Source: an uncultured Bacteroidia bacterium
GTDB lineage: Bacteria > Bacteroidota > Bacteroidia > Bacteroidales > UBA932
Length of the DNA stretch: 64,000 bases
Assembly (NCBI GenBank): GCA_902792815.1
Contig: CADBAY010000003.1
Location: 93,411-157,410, forward strand
Direction of reading: 5' to 3'
In this document: piece by piece, positions 26,473-34,287 of the stretch
Numbering within the stretch: the first letter of the stretch is position 1
How the letters are laid out: each line of letters starts with the position of its first letter
Position numbers and translations under genes: made by a program
The notes under the pieces: model-generated
What the model was told of the DNA's origin: nothing
The model's input: only the letters and a program-made list of their open reading frames with translations
Databases searched by the model: none

Positions 26473-27330
26473 CTATTCGGCCTTGGCCTCTTCGGCTGCG
26501 GGCTGCTCAGCAGCGACCTCTACCTTCTCGGCCTGCTCGGGAGCCTCTTCCTTGGCGGCCTTGCGGGAGCGGAGACGGCGGGTAGCGGCCTTGGGCTCGC
26601 TCTGTGCCTCTTCCTGCTCGGGAGCCTCTTTGTCCTTCTCGAGCTTGCGCTCCTCAAGACCTTCGGCGATGGCTGCGCAGAGGATGTTCATAATGCACTC
26701 GATGGACTTTGCCGCGTCGTCGTTTGCCGGAATCACATAATCGATAGTGGTGGGATCGCAACAAGTATCAACCATTGCGAATACCGGAATGTTGAGGCGG
26801 TTGGCTTCTTTGACGGCGTTGGCTTCCTTCTGGATGTCAATCACGAAGATTGCCGAAGGGAGGCGGCTCATGTCGCGGATAGAACCGAGGTTCTTCTCGA
26901 GTTTTGCCCTCTGGCGGTCAACCTGGAGTCTCTCTCTCTTTGCGAGTTTCTCGAAGGTGCCGTCTTCTTTCATCTTGTCGATGGTGCCCATCTTCTTGAT
27001 GGCCTTGCGGATGGTGGGGAAGTTGGTAAGCATACCACCTGCCCAGCGCTCGGTGACCGAAGGCATGCCGACAGCGGTAGCTTTCTCGCTGACGATGTCT
27101 TTGGCCTGCTTCTTGGTGGCTACGAAGAGAATCTTGCGGCCGCTCTTGGCGAGCATCTTCATTTCTTCGGCAGCCTCGTCTATCTTGACGATGGTCTTGT
27201 GCAGGTCGATGATGTGGATTCCGTTCTTCTGGTCGAAGATGTACGGAGCCATTTTAGGGTTCCACTTGCGGGCAAGGTGTCCGAAGTGTACGCCTGCATC
27301 AAGCAGTTCTTGGAAATTGGTACGTGACAT
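26473..27330 (-). CDS. rpsB: 30S ribosomal protein S2
   Basis: Small-subunit protein. The 285-residue product carries the S2 signatures LLDAGVHFGHLARKWNPKM at the N-terminus and FVIDIQKEANAVKEANRLNIP further in. Residues about 228-285 form an extra Lys/Glu/Ala low-complexity tail, longer than in E. coli S2 (241 residues) but seen in related organisms. A 160-bp leader with hairpins separates it from rpsI. Confidence 0.97.
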   Translation of the reverse strand: MSRTNFQELLDAGVHFGHLARKWNPKMAPYIFDQKNGIHIIDLHKTIVKIDEAAEEMKMLAKSGRKILFVATKKQAKDIVSEKATAVGMPSVTERWAGGMLTNFPTIRKAIKKMGTIDKMKEDGTFEKLAKRERLQVDRQRAKLEKNLGSIRDMSRLPSAIFVIDIQKEANAVKEANRLNIPVFAMVDTCCDPTTIDYVIPANDDAAKSIECIMNILCAAIAEGLEERKLEKDKEAPEQEEAQSEPKAATRRLRSRKAAKEEAPEQAEKVEVAAEQPAAEEAKAE

Positions 27331-27490
27331 TGTTTGTTTTGTTCTGTTTTGTTTTTAACTGTGCCCGTTTTCGGGCCTCTTTTCTTCAAGGCGGAGTAGC
27401 GGAGTGTCCGGTCTCCGGCCTTTTCCGCAGGGTGGCAACATTCAACTTGGAATGTTTAAAACCACCTCTGTGCCGTAAATCAACAAAAGA
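27331..27490 (-). promoter_or_regulatory. Structured leader between rpsI and rpsB
   Basis: Gene-free on the minus strand but hairpin-rich: AACATTC with GAATGTT (27444-27463 region), a CCGGTCTCCGG palindrome (about 27409-27419) and GCCCGTTTTCGGGC (27362-27375). A pyrimidine-rich stretch then leads to the rpsB ATG. A terminator for rplM-rpsI or an S2 autoregulatory leader are both possible. No exact promoter box was found. Confidence 0.4.
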
Positions 27491-27880
27491 CTAACGTTTG
27501 CTGAACTGGAAGCGTCTGCGGGCTCCGGGCTGACCGGGCTTCTTGCGCTCGACCTCGCGTGCATCGCGGGTGAGGAAACCGGCGGCCTTGAGAGCGGGAC
27601 GATATGCTTCCTTGTCAACCTCACAGAGTGCGCGGGCGATTCCGAGACGGATGGCCTCGGCCTGGCCTTTGGTGCCGCCGCCGCAGATAGTGACCTGAAT
27701 GTCAAACTGACCTGCAGTACCGGTGACCTCAAGAGGCTGGTTCACCACGTAACGGAGAGTCTCGGCGGGGAAGTAGTTCTCCAGGGGACGGTCGTTGATG
27801 GTGATGTTGCCTTTGCCGGCGGTGAGATAAACGCGAGCCACAGCTGCTTTACGTCTTCCAAGGGCGTGTGTCTGTTCCAT
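27491..27880 (-). CDS. rpsI: 30S ribosomal protein S9
   Basis: The 129-residue product has the typical start [14 protein letters not shown], the central [14 protein letters not shown] motif, and the conserved basic end RRRFQFSKR that reaches the P-site tRNA. It lies nine bases after rplM in the universal rplM-rpsI order. Confidence 0.97.
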   Translation of the reverse strand: MEQTHALGRRKAAVARVYLTAGKGNITINDRPLENYFPAETLRYVVNQPLEVTGTAGQFDIQVTICGGGTKGQAEAIRLGIARALCEVDKEAYRPALKAAGFLTRDAREVERKKPGQPGARRRFQFSKR

Positions 27881-27889
27881 TTGCTCTGT

Positions 27890-28342
27890 TTAAATTTCGT
27901 TTAACTTGATGGTTTTGGGATTCTGGGCCTGGTGCGGATGCTCGGGACCTGCGTAAACGTGCAGATTGCCAAGGATCTTAACACCAAGACGGGTCTTGGG
28001 GAGCATTCCACGGACTGCCCTCCTCACGAGTTCGGCCGGCCTCTTCTCGAGGATCTCCTTGGGCGTTGTAAAGCGCTGTCCGCCGGGATATCCGGTGTAA
28101 CGCGTGTAAACGCGGTCGGTCATTTTCTTGCCACCAAGGGCCACCTTCTCGGCGTTGACTACGATGACGTTGTCACCACAGTCCACGTTGGGGGTGAAGC
28201 CGGGCTTGGTCTTGCCACGAAGGACAAGAGCCACGCGGGCGGCGAGACGACCAAGTGCGAGATCCGTCGCGTCAATGACGACCCACTCTTTGTTCACAGT
28301 GCCCTTGTTCAGGGATACTGTCTTGTAGCTTTGTGTGTCCAC
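27890..28342 (-). CDS. rplM: 50S ribosomal protein L13
   Basis: The 150-residue product shows L13 signatures WVVIDATDLALGRLAARVA, CGDNVIVVNAEKVALGGKK, and the AVRGMLPKTRLG block followed by LHVYAGPEHPHQAQ. First gene of the rplM-rpsI-rpsB-tsf unit, with a full promoter 60 nt upstream. Confidence 0.97.
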   Translation of the reverse strand: MDTQSYKTVSLNKGTVNKEWVVIDATDLALGRLAARVALVLRGKTKPGFTPNVDCGDNVIVVNAEKVALGGKKMTDRVYTRYTGYPGGQRFTTPKEILEKRPAELVRRAVRGMLPKTRLGVKILGNLHVYAGPEHPHQAQNPKTIKLNEI

Positions 28343-28401
28343 TGTCTTGATCTTTAATAGGTTAATAATAACATTGCGATCCCTTCAAAAATTAGGGGAC
28401 G

Positions 28402-28431
28402 CAAAGGTAGAAATTATTTCTTAAATATCAA
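28402..28431 (-). promoter_or_regulatory. Promoter of rplM-rpsI
   Basis: On the minus strand TTG (28431-28429), a 19-nt spacer and TACCTTTG (28409-28402): full -33/-7 match. It leaves a leader of about 55 nt. Confidence 0.7.
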
Positions 28432-28440
28432 AGTTTATGC

Positions 28441-28470
28441 TTGCTAATTCAAAAATTAACCCTATCTTTG
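28441..28470 (+). promoter_or_regulatory. Promoter of tRNA-Met
   Basis: TTG (28441-28443), a 19-nt spacer and TATCTTTG (28463-28470): full match, 16 nt before the tRNA. It is back-to-back with the rplM promoter. Confidence 0.75.
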
Positions 28471-28486
28471 CAGTCCCTTCAATGAT

Positions 28487-28560
28487 GGCGGGGTAGCTCA
28501 GCTGGTTAGAGCGTCGGATTCATAATCCGGAGGTCGTGGGATCATGCCCCACTCCCGCTA
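28487..28560 (+). tRNA. tRNA with CAT anticodon (elongator Met; Ile2 not excluded)
   Basis: A 74-nt cloverleaf. Acceptor GGCGGGG pairs with TCCCGCT (G-U at both ends), discriminator A. The anticodon loop TTCATAA has CAT at 28521-28523. It is not the initiator because positions 1-72 pair. The T-loop is ATCATGC rather than the usual TTCRANY: positions 54 and 58 are A and T instead of T and A. CCA is not encoded. It has its own promoter and terminator. Confidence 0.9.
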
Positions 28561-28575
28561 CAGAACAGTTCAATA

Positions 28576-28608
28576 AAGAATCCGCGAGCCTTAGGTTCGC
28601 GGATTCTT
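28576..28608 (+). terminator. Terminator of tRNA-Met
   Basis: A 12-pair perfect stem, AAGAATCCGCGA with TCGCGGATTCTT, followed by GTGTTTTATG. It ends the tRNA unit. The remaining bases to 28714 hold only a weak box, TATCTTAG, at about 28675. Confidence 0.8.
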
Positions 28609-28714
28609 GTGTTTTATGTATCAGTGGTTTACTTCGGACCTGTGTTCGAGTGGAAGCGCAAATGCAAAAAAATAGCTATCTTAGCACCGATCGAATAACA
28701 AAAAGGGCAAGGCA

Positions 28715-29332
28715 ATGAAAGTACTGATGATTAACGGCAGCCCGCATCAGAAGGGCAACACGGCTATCGCACTTGAAGAAATCGCAAAGCAACTCAAAAA
28801 GAACGGCATCGACAGCGAGACCGTCTGGATCGGCAACAAGGCTGTCAGGGGCTGCATAGCCTGCGGACAATGCCACAACCATCCGGGCAAATGTGCCTTT
28901 GACGACGATATCTGCAACCGTATCAGCGAGAAGTTCGCCGATGCCGACGCCCTCATTGTTGGCTCTCCTGTTTATTATGGCCAGCCCAACGGAGCCGTCC
29001 TGAGCGTTATCCAGAGAGCGTTCTACTCCAACGGCGGCAGCATTTCCGGCAAACCTGCAGCAGCCGTTGCCGTGTGCCGAAGGGGCGGCGCCACAGCTAC
29101 TTTCGAGACTCTGAACTTGCCGTTCCAGATGATGAACATGCCAGTCGTGACCTCCCAGTACTGGAATATCGTCTATGGTGCCGCGCCCGGACAGGCCTCC
29201 CTTGACACCGAGGGCCTGCAGACCATGCGCACATTGGCCAACAATATGGCCTGGCTCCTCAAGGCAACTGGCGGCAAGCCGGCACCGGGGCGCGACGGTG
29301 AGCCCAGGGATGCGATGAATTTCATCAGATAG
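28715..29332 (+). CDS. Flavodoxin-fold NAD(P)H-dependent oxidoreductase with Cys motif
   Basis: A 205-residue flavoprotein of the NADPH-dependent FMN reductase / iron-sulfur flavoprotein type. FMN-phosphate loop: NGSPHQKGNTA (about residues 7-17). A cysteine cluster C-x2-C-x2-C-x6-C (GCIACGQCHNHPGKC, about 48-62) could hold a 4Fe-4S cluster. SPVYYGQPNG lines the flavin ring. The physiological substrate is unknown. It is monocistronic, ending at a hairpin terminator. Confidence 0.88.
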   Translation: MKVLMINGSPHQKGNTAIALEEIAKQLKKNGIDSETVWIGNKAVRGCIACGQCHNHPGKCAFDDDICNRISEKFADADALIVGSPVYYGQPNGAVLSVIQRAFYSNGGSISGKPAAAVAVCRRGGATATFETLNLPFQMMNMPVVTSQYWNIVYGAAPGQASLDTEGLQTMRTLANNMAWLLKATGGKPAPGRDGEPRDAMNFIR

Positions 29333-29366
29333 CCCGCAGGCGCCTGAAAGGCATATATTGGTAAAA

Positions 29367-29402
29367 AACAGCCCGGAAATATGCGTTTCGGACTGTTTTT
29401 TG
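29367..29402 (+). terminator. Terminator of the flavoprotein gene
   Basis: An imperfect 12-pair stem (29367-29378 with 29386-29397, one mismatch) followed by a run of T. It abuts the next promoter box. Confidence 0.7.
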
Positions 29403-29410
29403 TATATTTG
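29403..29410 (+). promoter_or_regulatory. -7 box of the 29432 lipoprotein gene
   Basis: TATATTTG, an exact TAnnTTTG match 21 nt before the ATG at 29432. Confidence 0.55.
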
Positions 29411-29431
29411 AAAAGAAAAAGACAGTTAGTT

Positions 29432-29818
29432 ATGAGAGTATTACTTTTATTCCTTTCCGCGCTCACCATGGTGAGCTGCTCGGCAATGTTACAGGGCTCG
29501 CAAGGCAACAGCGGCAGCGCCAATACTGCCCAGACCGGCAGCGATACTTCCAGAAAGGTGACTTCGACCAGGGGTTACCAGCCTACAAATGACGATGTGG
29601 TGCGCTACAATAACGATATTACGGCTTTTCTCAAGGCAAACGTACCTAATCTTGACTTAAACAGCAAGACGCTTATTATGATCAACGACGAGAAAGCGTC
29701 TTCGCTCAAGGGAGTAGAGCTCAAGGACGTCAAGCTTATATCGGTTCTTGACGCATCCAACGCCTCCATCCTCGGCTCCAGCACGTATAAAGGCGCCATT
29801 ATCATCAAGACGAAGTAA
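29432..29818 (+). CDS. Small lipoprotein with a TonB-receptor-plug-like domain
   Basis: A 128-residue lipoprotein; lipobox MVSC places the modified Cys near residue 15. A Ser/Thr/Gln/Gly-rich linker follows. The last 50 residues (LELKDVKLISVLDASNASI-like stretch, then LGSSTYKGAIIIKTK) resemble the plug domain of SusC/TonB receptors (VLKDASATAIYGSRGANGVI). No barrel follows, so the protein is a free plug-like module. I start at the ATG at 29432, because the lipobox needs it; an upstream TTG/ATG would bury the signal. The next gene, also a lipoprotein, starts 18 bases later. Confidence 0.78.
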   Translation: MRVLLLFLSALTMVSCSAMLQGSQGNSGSANTAQTGSDTSRKVTSTRGYQPTNDDVVRYNNDITAFLKANVPNLDLNSKTLIMINDEKASSLKGVELKDVKLISVLDASNASILGSSTYKGAIIIKTK

Positions 29819-29836
29819 TCCGCCCGCCTCTCCGGA

Positions 29837-31114
29837 ATGCGCAGGATATTTGAATTATTGTGCCTTGGGCTGATTGTCTCATGCATTAACGACCCGGGCC
29901 GCAATGACGGGCCCGGGGATTATTCTGACTACACTCGGGTGCCGTTACAGGCGCAAATACAGGGCGTCCAGCCAATGACCGGTATCGTCATCTGGTCTGA
30001 CAACGCCGGCAGCCATAATGAGAGCTATGCCCTTGAGTATTCGTACATGCGTTACAGTGATATCTGCAAGCAAAAAGACGTTTACGATTGGGCCCCGGTT
30101 GAAAAGCTGCTGTCGCAAGCCGCCGCCAGAGGCCACCAGACAGTACTGCGGTTCTATTACACTTACGTGGGCAAGCAGTGCGCTGTGCCCGATTACATCA
30201 AAGACCTTCCCGATTATGAGGAAACAAAGGGCAAGAGCGAGGGCCGGACCACCTATTTCCCCGACTGGCGTAATGACGAGCTGAAGCGCTTTCACATTGA
30301 TTTCTATCGCCGCTTTGCTGAAAAGTTCGACACCGACCCCCGCCTGGCCTTTCTTGAAACGGGTTTTGGTTTGTGGGCGGAATATCATATCTACGACGGC
30401 CCTTTCATCAAAGGAAAGACATTCCCCGATGCGGAATTCCAGGCAGAGTTCTTCAGGAGTATGCAAAAGTGCTTCCTGCACACGCCGTGGATGATTTCCA
30501 TCGATGCGGCCGACAGTAAGTACGGCCCCTTCAGCTACAGCAAGGACCTGCTGGATATCCCTTTCGGCAACTTCGACGATTCTTTTATGTGTGAGGATCA
30601 CGATGGCTACAATCGCAGCAGCTGGCTCTTTTTCGGTGCGGACCGCTACAAAACATCTCCGTTCGGAGGCGAATTCAGCTACTATACCGACTATGACCAA
30701 AAGCACTGCCTTGACAAGGCAGGTATGCACGGGCGTACATTCGAAGATGAAGTGGCACGCTACCATATGACATTCATAATAGGTAACGACCAGCCCGGGT
30801 ACCAGAGCTGGGAGAGGATAGCCGAAGCCTCGCGGTCGATGGGCTACAGTTTCAGGGTAAAAGACTTCCGTGTGCTGAAAGGTACCGGGGCTGTGGTCGA
30901 GATAGAAAACGCCGGCGTGGCTCCTATCTATCATGACGCATTCGTTGAAGTTGACGGAGTTAGAGGGAGTTACAATCTCAAGGCTCTGCTTCCCGGAGAG
31001 TCGGTGTGGGTGGAGATTCCCAACCGGTCAGTTTCTGCCGCACCGGAGCTGTCTATTGCCTGCGAGCGGCTTGTAAACGGCCAGAAAATAGGCTTCGAGG
31101 CAGACGTCAGGTAA
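29837..31114 (+). CDS. Lipoprotein, DUF4832/DUF4874-like (glycosidase-like barrel), tentative
   Basis: A 425-residue lipoprotein with lipobox VSC (Cys about residue 16). The middle (about 60-320) has the Trp/Tyr/Asp-rich pattern of a TIM-barrel glycoside-hydrolase relative: SYALEYSYMRYSDI, HQTVLRFYYTYVGK, FLETGFGLWAEYHIYDG, WLFFGADRYKTSPFGGEF. The last 90 residues are a beta-sandwich. I associate this layout with DUF4874 plus DUF4832 surface proteins; no activity is established. It is probably co-transcribed with the plug-like lipoprotein. Confidence 0.75.
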   Translation: MRRIFELLCLGLIVSCINDPGRNDGPGDYSDYTRVPLQAQIQGVQPMTGIVIWSDNAGSHNESYALEYSYMRYSDICKQKDVYDWAPVEKLLSQAAARGHQTVLRFYYTYVGKQCAVPDYIKDLPDYEETKGKSEGRTTYFPDWRNDELKRFHIDFYRRFAEKFDTDPRLAFLETGFGLWAEYHIYDGPFIKGKTFPDAEFQAEFFRSMQKCFLHTPWMISIDAADSKYGPFSYSKDLLDIPFGNFDDSFMCEDHDGYNRSSWLFFGADRYKTSPFGGEFSYYTDYDQKHCLDKAGMHGRTFEDEVARYHMTFIIGNDQPGYQSWERIAEASRSMGYSFRVKDFRVLKGTGAVVEIENAGVAPIYHDAFVEVDGVRGSYNLKALLPGESVWVEIPNRSVSAAPELSIACERLVNGQKIGFEADVR

Positions 31115-31119
31115 AACAA

Positions 31120-31143
31120 AACCGGCCCCGCAAAGGGCCGGTT
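31120..31143 (-). terminator. Terminator of the efp-esterase operon
   Basis: A nine-pair stem, AACCGGCCC with GGGCCGGTT. On the minus strand it follows the esterase stop codon and leads into TTTTGTTTTAC. It may also slow plus-strand transcription, but the T-run there is weak. Confidence 0.75.
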
Positions 31144-31151
31144 GATCATAT

Positions 31152-32012
31152 CTAACGGTCAAAACTTCGTGACGCGAATGGAAGTGCTAGGCGCAGGGCC
31201 TGGTGCCAGTATTCCTGGGTATGGCCGCCGTCGCGGACACGGAACTCGCTCTTTATACGCTTGGCTTTCATCTTGCGGTGGAAGTCTTCGTTGAGCTCCA
31301 GAAGGAAGTCGTCGTCGCCGCAATCGATAAACCATTTGACGTTGCGCAACTCATTCAGAGTGGCCTCGGAAGCGTTGTCCAAAAAGTCGAGAGCCGAATG
31401 ATCGCATACCGACTGGCAAACTATTTCGAGCTTATCCCCGCTTTTGTGGGCGCGGCCGACCTTATTGTCCTTATTGTCCAGCCAGGCGCTCATCGCATAG
31501 CAGCTGGAGAACATATCCGGATGCCTCTGGGCATATACGGTGCATCCGCCGCCACCCATCGAAAGGCCCATGACGGCGCGGTGCCCCTTGTCTCCTATTC
31601 CCCTGTACTTTGCTTCCACGGCCGGAATCAATTCCTTGAAAAAGAAATCTTCGTAATTCCAGCCGGGCATGTTGAAGTATCCGTTCTGCACATTGTGGGC
31701 GTCGGGGTGACCGGCATTGGGCATCACTATAATCATTGGTACGGCCTCTCCGGAAGCAATGAGTTCGTCGGCTATGCCTTTCATCTTCATGTTCTCCACC
31801 CAATTGGTGTAGGAGCCGTACAATCCGTGCAGAAGATACACCACGGGGTACTTGCGCGCCGACTTTTCAAAGCCGTCAGGCAAATACACATTGAACTTAA
31901 CCTGTGCGTCGAGTACCGCGCTGCGGAGGCTGTCGGTAACTACCTTGCCTGCATTGACGCGTACTGCCGGCAATGCCAGCAGTACTAATAGAACACAAAG
32001 AAAACGTTTCAT
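31152..32012 (-). CDS. Secreted alpha/beta-hydrolase, esterase D / feruloyl-esterase-like
   Basis: A 286-residue exported hydrolase with a signal peptide ending near VNAG. Fold signs: VVYLLHGLYGSYTNW (oxyanion region), nucleophile elbow GLSMGG with Ser151, Asp in CGDDDF (about 233) and His264 in DGGHTQEYWH, giving a complete Ser-Asp-His triad. The family includes S-formylglutathione hydrolases, feruloyl and acetyl-xylan esterases. A signal peptide and secreted neighbours favour a polysaccharide or nucleoside-ester substrate. Last gene of the operon that includes the nucleoside hydrolase, four-base overlap upstream. Confidence 0.85.
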   Translation of the reverse strand: MKRFLCVLLVLLALPAVRVNAGKVVTDSLRSAVLDAQVKFNVYLPDGFEKSARKYPVVYLLHGLYGSYTNWVENMKMKGIADELIASGEAVPMIIVMPNAGHPDAHNVQNGYFNMPGWNYEDFFFKELIPAVEAKYRGIGDKGHRAVMGLSMGGGGCTVYAQRHPDMFSSCYAMSAWLDNKDNKVGRAHKSGDKLEIVCQSVCDHSALDFLDNASEATLNELRNVKWFIDCGDDDFLLELNEDFHRKMKAKRIKSEFRVRDGGHTQEYWHQALRLALPFASRSFDR

Positions 32013-32920
32013 TTCTTGTATTTCATTTCAAACAGTCCGTCCTGACCCTGGACCAGGAAGCGCTTGCACTTGAAGTGCGCAAGGTCTTCCAGCTCGCCTG
32101 TGGTGCCGATGCTCATATCGAGCACCTCCACCGGGCGCTTGTTCTTGAGGTCCCACACAAACAGGTAGCTGGGATATTCGGGAGTGCCAAGTCCGGTGGG
32201 CATCATAAGTTTGCCTTTCCAGATGCACAGGCCCTGGCCGATGGTGGCATAGGCAAGGCCGTGGTCTTCAACAACATAAGTGTCGATTATGTCATCTTTC
32301 GTGAACACCACGTCCCCCTCGCTTATCTTGGGAAGGCGGAACTTGATGACGCGGTGGCGGTTGCCCTCCACGTCTTTGTCTTTGGTGGTGTTGCCGTAGC
32401 CGTAGAGGACTTTGTGCTGGCGGTCCACTACCCACTGGAGGGCGTAGCCGTACAGGTTGTCCACATCGTCAAAGTGGATGGTCTGCACCAGTTCGGAACT
32501 TTGGAAGCCCGGCAGTATGCGCTCCACGAAGAGCACGTCCTTGCGGCCTTTGTAGGGCTGCTTGTGGCACTGGCTTACGTAGATAACAGGCATGGGGTCC
32601 TTGCGGTCGGCTTTCTCTACGCCGAACGAGCAAACGTTTGAGTGGTTCACCGGGTCGGAGGTTGCCAGGTTGAATCGGCCAAGCTTGGTCAGGCCGTCAC
32701 GTCCGTCGTATTTCCAGACCGTGGCTATGCCGGTGTGCTGGAGGCTTACTACATAGTTCTTGTAGCAGTCCATACCTTGATAATTGGCCTTTTCGAAGGC
32801 CGTGATGTGCCTGTTTGAGAATGAGTCGGTGCTCAAGGGGACGGACACGAACCCCTGGTTCTGTGCAAAAGCAACTGCCGCCAGCATGAGAGCGGCGGCA
32901 GTAGTAAGAAGTTTTTTCAT
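32009..32920 (-). CDS. Secreted beta-propeller-like protein of unknown function
   Basis: A 303-residue exported protein with a clean signal peptide (cleavage after AFAQ). The mature part is a run of about six beta-repeat blades (TGIATVWKYDGRDGLTKLG; MPVIYVSQCHKQPYKG; LYGYALQWVVDRQHKVLYGYG). No catalytic motif or known family is obvious. One base separates it from the nucleoside hydrolase gene and four bases overlap the esterase gene, so it belongs to the same operon. Confidence 0.8.
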   Translation of the reverse strand: MKKLLTTAAALMLAAVAFAQNQGFVSVPLSTDSFSNRHITAFEKANYQGMDCYKNYVVSLQHTGIATVWKYDGRDGLTKLGRFNLATSDPVNHSNVCSFGVEKADRKDPMPVIYVSQCHKQPYKGRKDVLFVERILPGFQSSELVQTIHFDDVDNLYGYALQWVVDRQHKVLYGYGNTTKDKDVEGNRHRVIKFRLPKISEGDVVFTKDDIIDTYVVEDHGLAYATIGQGLCIWKGKLMMPTGLGTPEYPSYLFVWDLKNKRPVEVLDMSIGTTGELEDLAHFKCKRFLVQGQDGLFEMKYKK

Positions 32921-32921
32921 T

Positions 32922-34283
32922 TTAATGCTGGATAGCCATTAAACGTAAATATTTAAGCACCGTATCGCACCATTCCTCGTCGCCGGGGAGCTGATAGCGT
33001 GCGTTGCCTGCAGGGTCGGGGGTAAAGAGGGTCTCTCCCTTGGGGGTGAGGGTTACCCATCCGCGCTCCGACAGGGTGTAAAGCTCGTCACCCTCGACTG
33101 CGTTGATAACTGCAAGAGGGTCCCACATCTTCTGGCCGGTATCGCACTGGACATTCTGGTAAACCCACTTGATGGGGTGGATGTCGGTCCAGTTCATATC
33201 GGAAATCACCAGCTCGGGCTTGTAGTTGAGGGGGTCTCCTACCTCGCCGGGCGAGAACACCACGTCAATCTCCTTGGGCCAGAGTTCGAAGAACTTGAGC
33301 GAAAAGTCGATTGCCTGGGTGAAGTTGTAGTCGGGTTCCACAGCTTTGCCGAATACTCCGCCCATGGTGTAGAGGTCCTTGACCTTGGCGCGTACAAGTT
33401 CGACACCGCTGAGGGGCGAATACTCGTCGGGACCAGACTGGAGCAGGCGGGAGAGGGAGGTTACAAAGCCCACGGAGGCGATGGTAACGCTCTTGTCGGG
33501 CTGCTCGGAGAGGAGCTTGCGGTAAAGCTTGTACCCCTCGGGATACTCGTTCTTGCTCTTGTATGTCTGCTTGAACATGGGGTCGGAATCCTCGGTGCGG
33601 GCGTAGGCCACGTTGTGGTAGGGGATGAACACCATAGGATCTTTGATGCCTGCCCTCTCGAGGCCGACGGGGATATCGGGATATCCGTAGAAGTTGTTCA
33701 TGATGTCCACCGCGTCAGCATTGGCGGCGCCCATACGGTCCACGATGACTCCGAGCAGGTTACAGCGCTTCATGTCCATGTAGCGGTACAGGAGCATGAG
33801 GGCGAACAGGTCGTCCGTCGAAGAACCCATATCGCAGTCGAATATGATGCGGCAGTCCCTTTGCTCGTAATTGGACTTGACGTTGATGCCCTTGGCCACA
33901 TCGTACACGGTGTGCTGGCCGTTCTCGCGGGCGAACGCCACTGCAGCTGCGAGGCTGTCCTCGGGGAAGCAGCGGGTGGAGTCGAAGTAGTACTTGCCGT
34001 TCTCGGGGTTGTACCAGCCGCCCACCAGACCGTCGTGTGCGCGGGCGTGCTTGACCACTGCCGCTATGCTCTTCTTGTCGAAACTGTTCTGGGTGGCTGC
34101 GTACGATACCATAATGCCCTCGGTGGGCTGCTTGAGAGTGTTGATGTCGATAGTGAAGCCCTCGGGATACATCTGTCCCATGGCCCAGATCACGTTGTAG
34201 AGCTCTTTGTCGGAGAGCTTGTTCTGCCCGTTGACGGAGAGGCTCAGCGCCAGCAGGGCGACGGCCAAAAGAACTTTACGCAT
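32922..34283 (-). CDS. Secreted nucleoside hydrolase with an extra N-terminal domain
   Basis: A 453-residue exported protein (signal peptide to about residue 20, VNGQ). Residues about 25-130 form a separate domain (FTIDINTLKQPTEGIMVSYA, DGLVGGWYNPENGKYYFDS). Residues about 145-440 are an inosine-uridine nucleoside N-ribohydrolase fold with the calcium-binding Asp cluster IIFDCDMGSSTDDLFAL (149-158) and late Asp KMWDPLAVIN. The core probably cleaves nucleosides or nucleoside-like substrates in the periplasm. The N-terminal domain recalls one in Bacteroides polyvalent proteins (from memory, unchecked). Four bases after efp. Confidence 0.82.
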   Translation of the reverse strand: MRKVLLAVALLALSLSVNGQNKLSDKELYNVIWAMGQMYPEGFTIDINTLKQPTEGIMVSYAATQNSFDKKSIAAVVKHARAHDGLVGGWYNPENGKYYFDSTRCFPEDSLAAAVAFARENGQHTVYDVAKGINVKSNYEQRDCRIIFDCDMGSSTDDLFALMLLYRYMDMKRCNLLGVIVDRMGAANADAVDIMNNFYGYPDIPVGLERAGIKDPMVFIPYHNVAYARTEDSDPMFKQTYKSKNEYPEGYKLYRKLLSEQPDKSVTIASVGFVTSLSRLLQSGPDEYSPLSGVELVRAKVKDLYTMGGVFGKAVEPDYNFTQAIDFSLKFFELWPKEIDVVFSPGEVGDPLNYKPELVISDMNWTDIHPIKWVYQNVQCDTGQKMWDPLAVINAVEGDELYTLSERGWVTLTPKGETLFTPDPAGNARYQLPGDEEWCDTVLKYLRLMAIQH

Positions 34284-34287
34284 GGTC

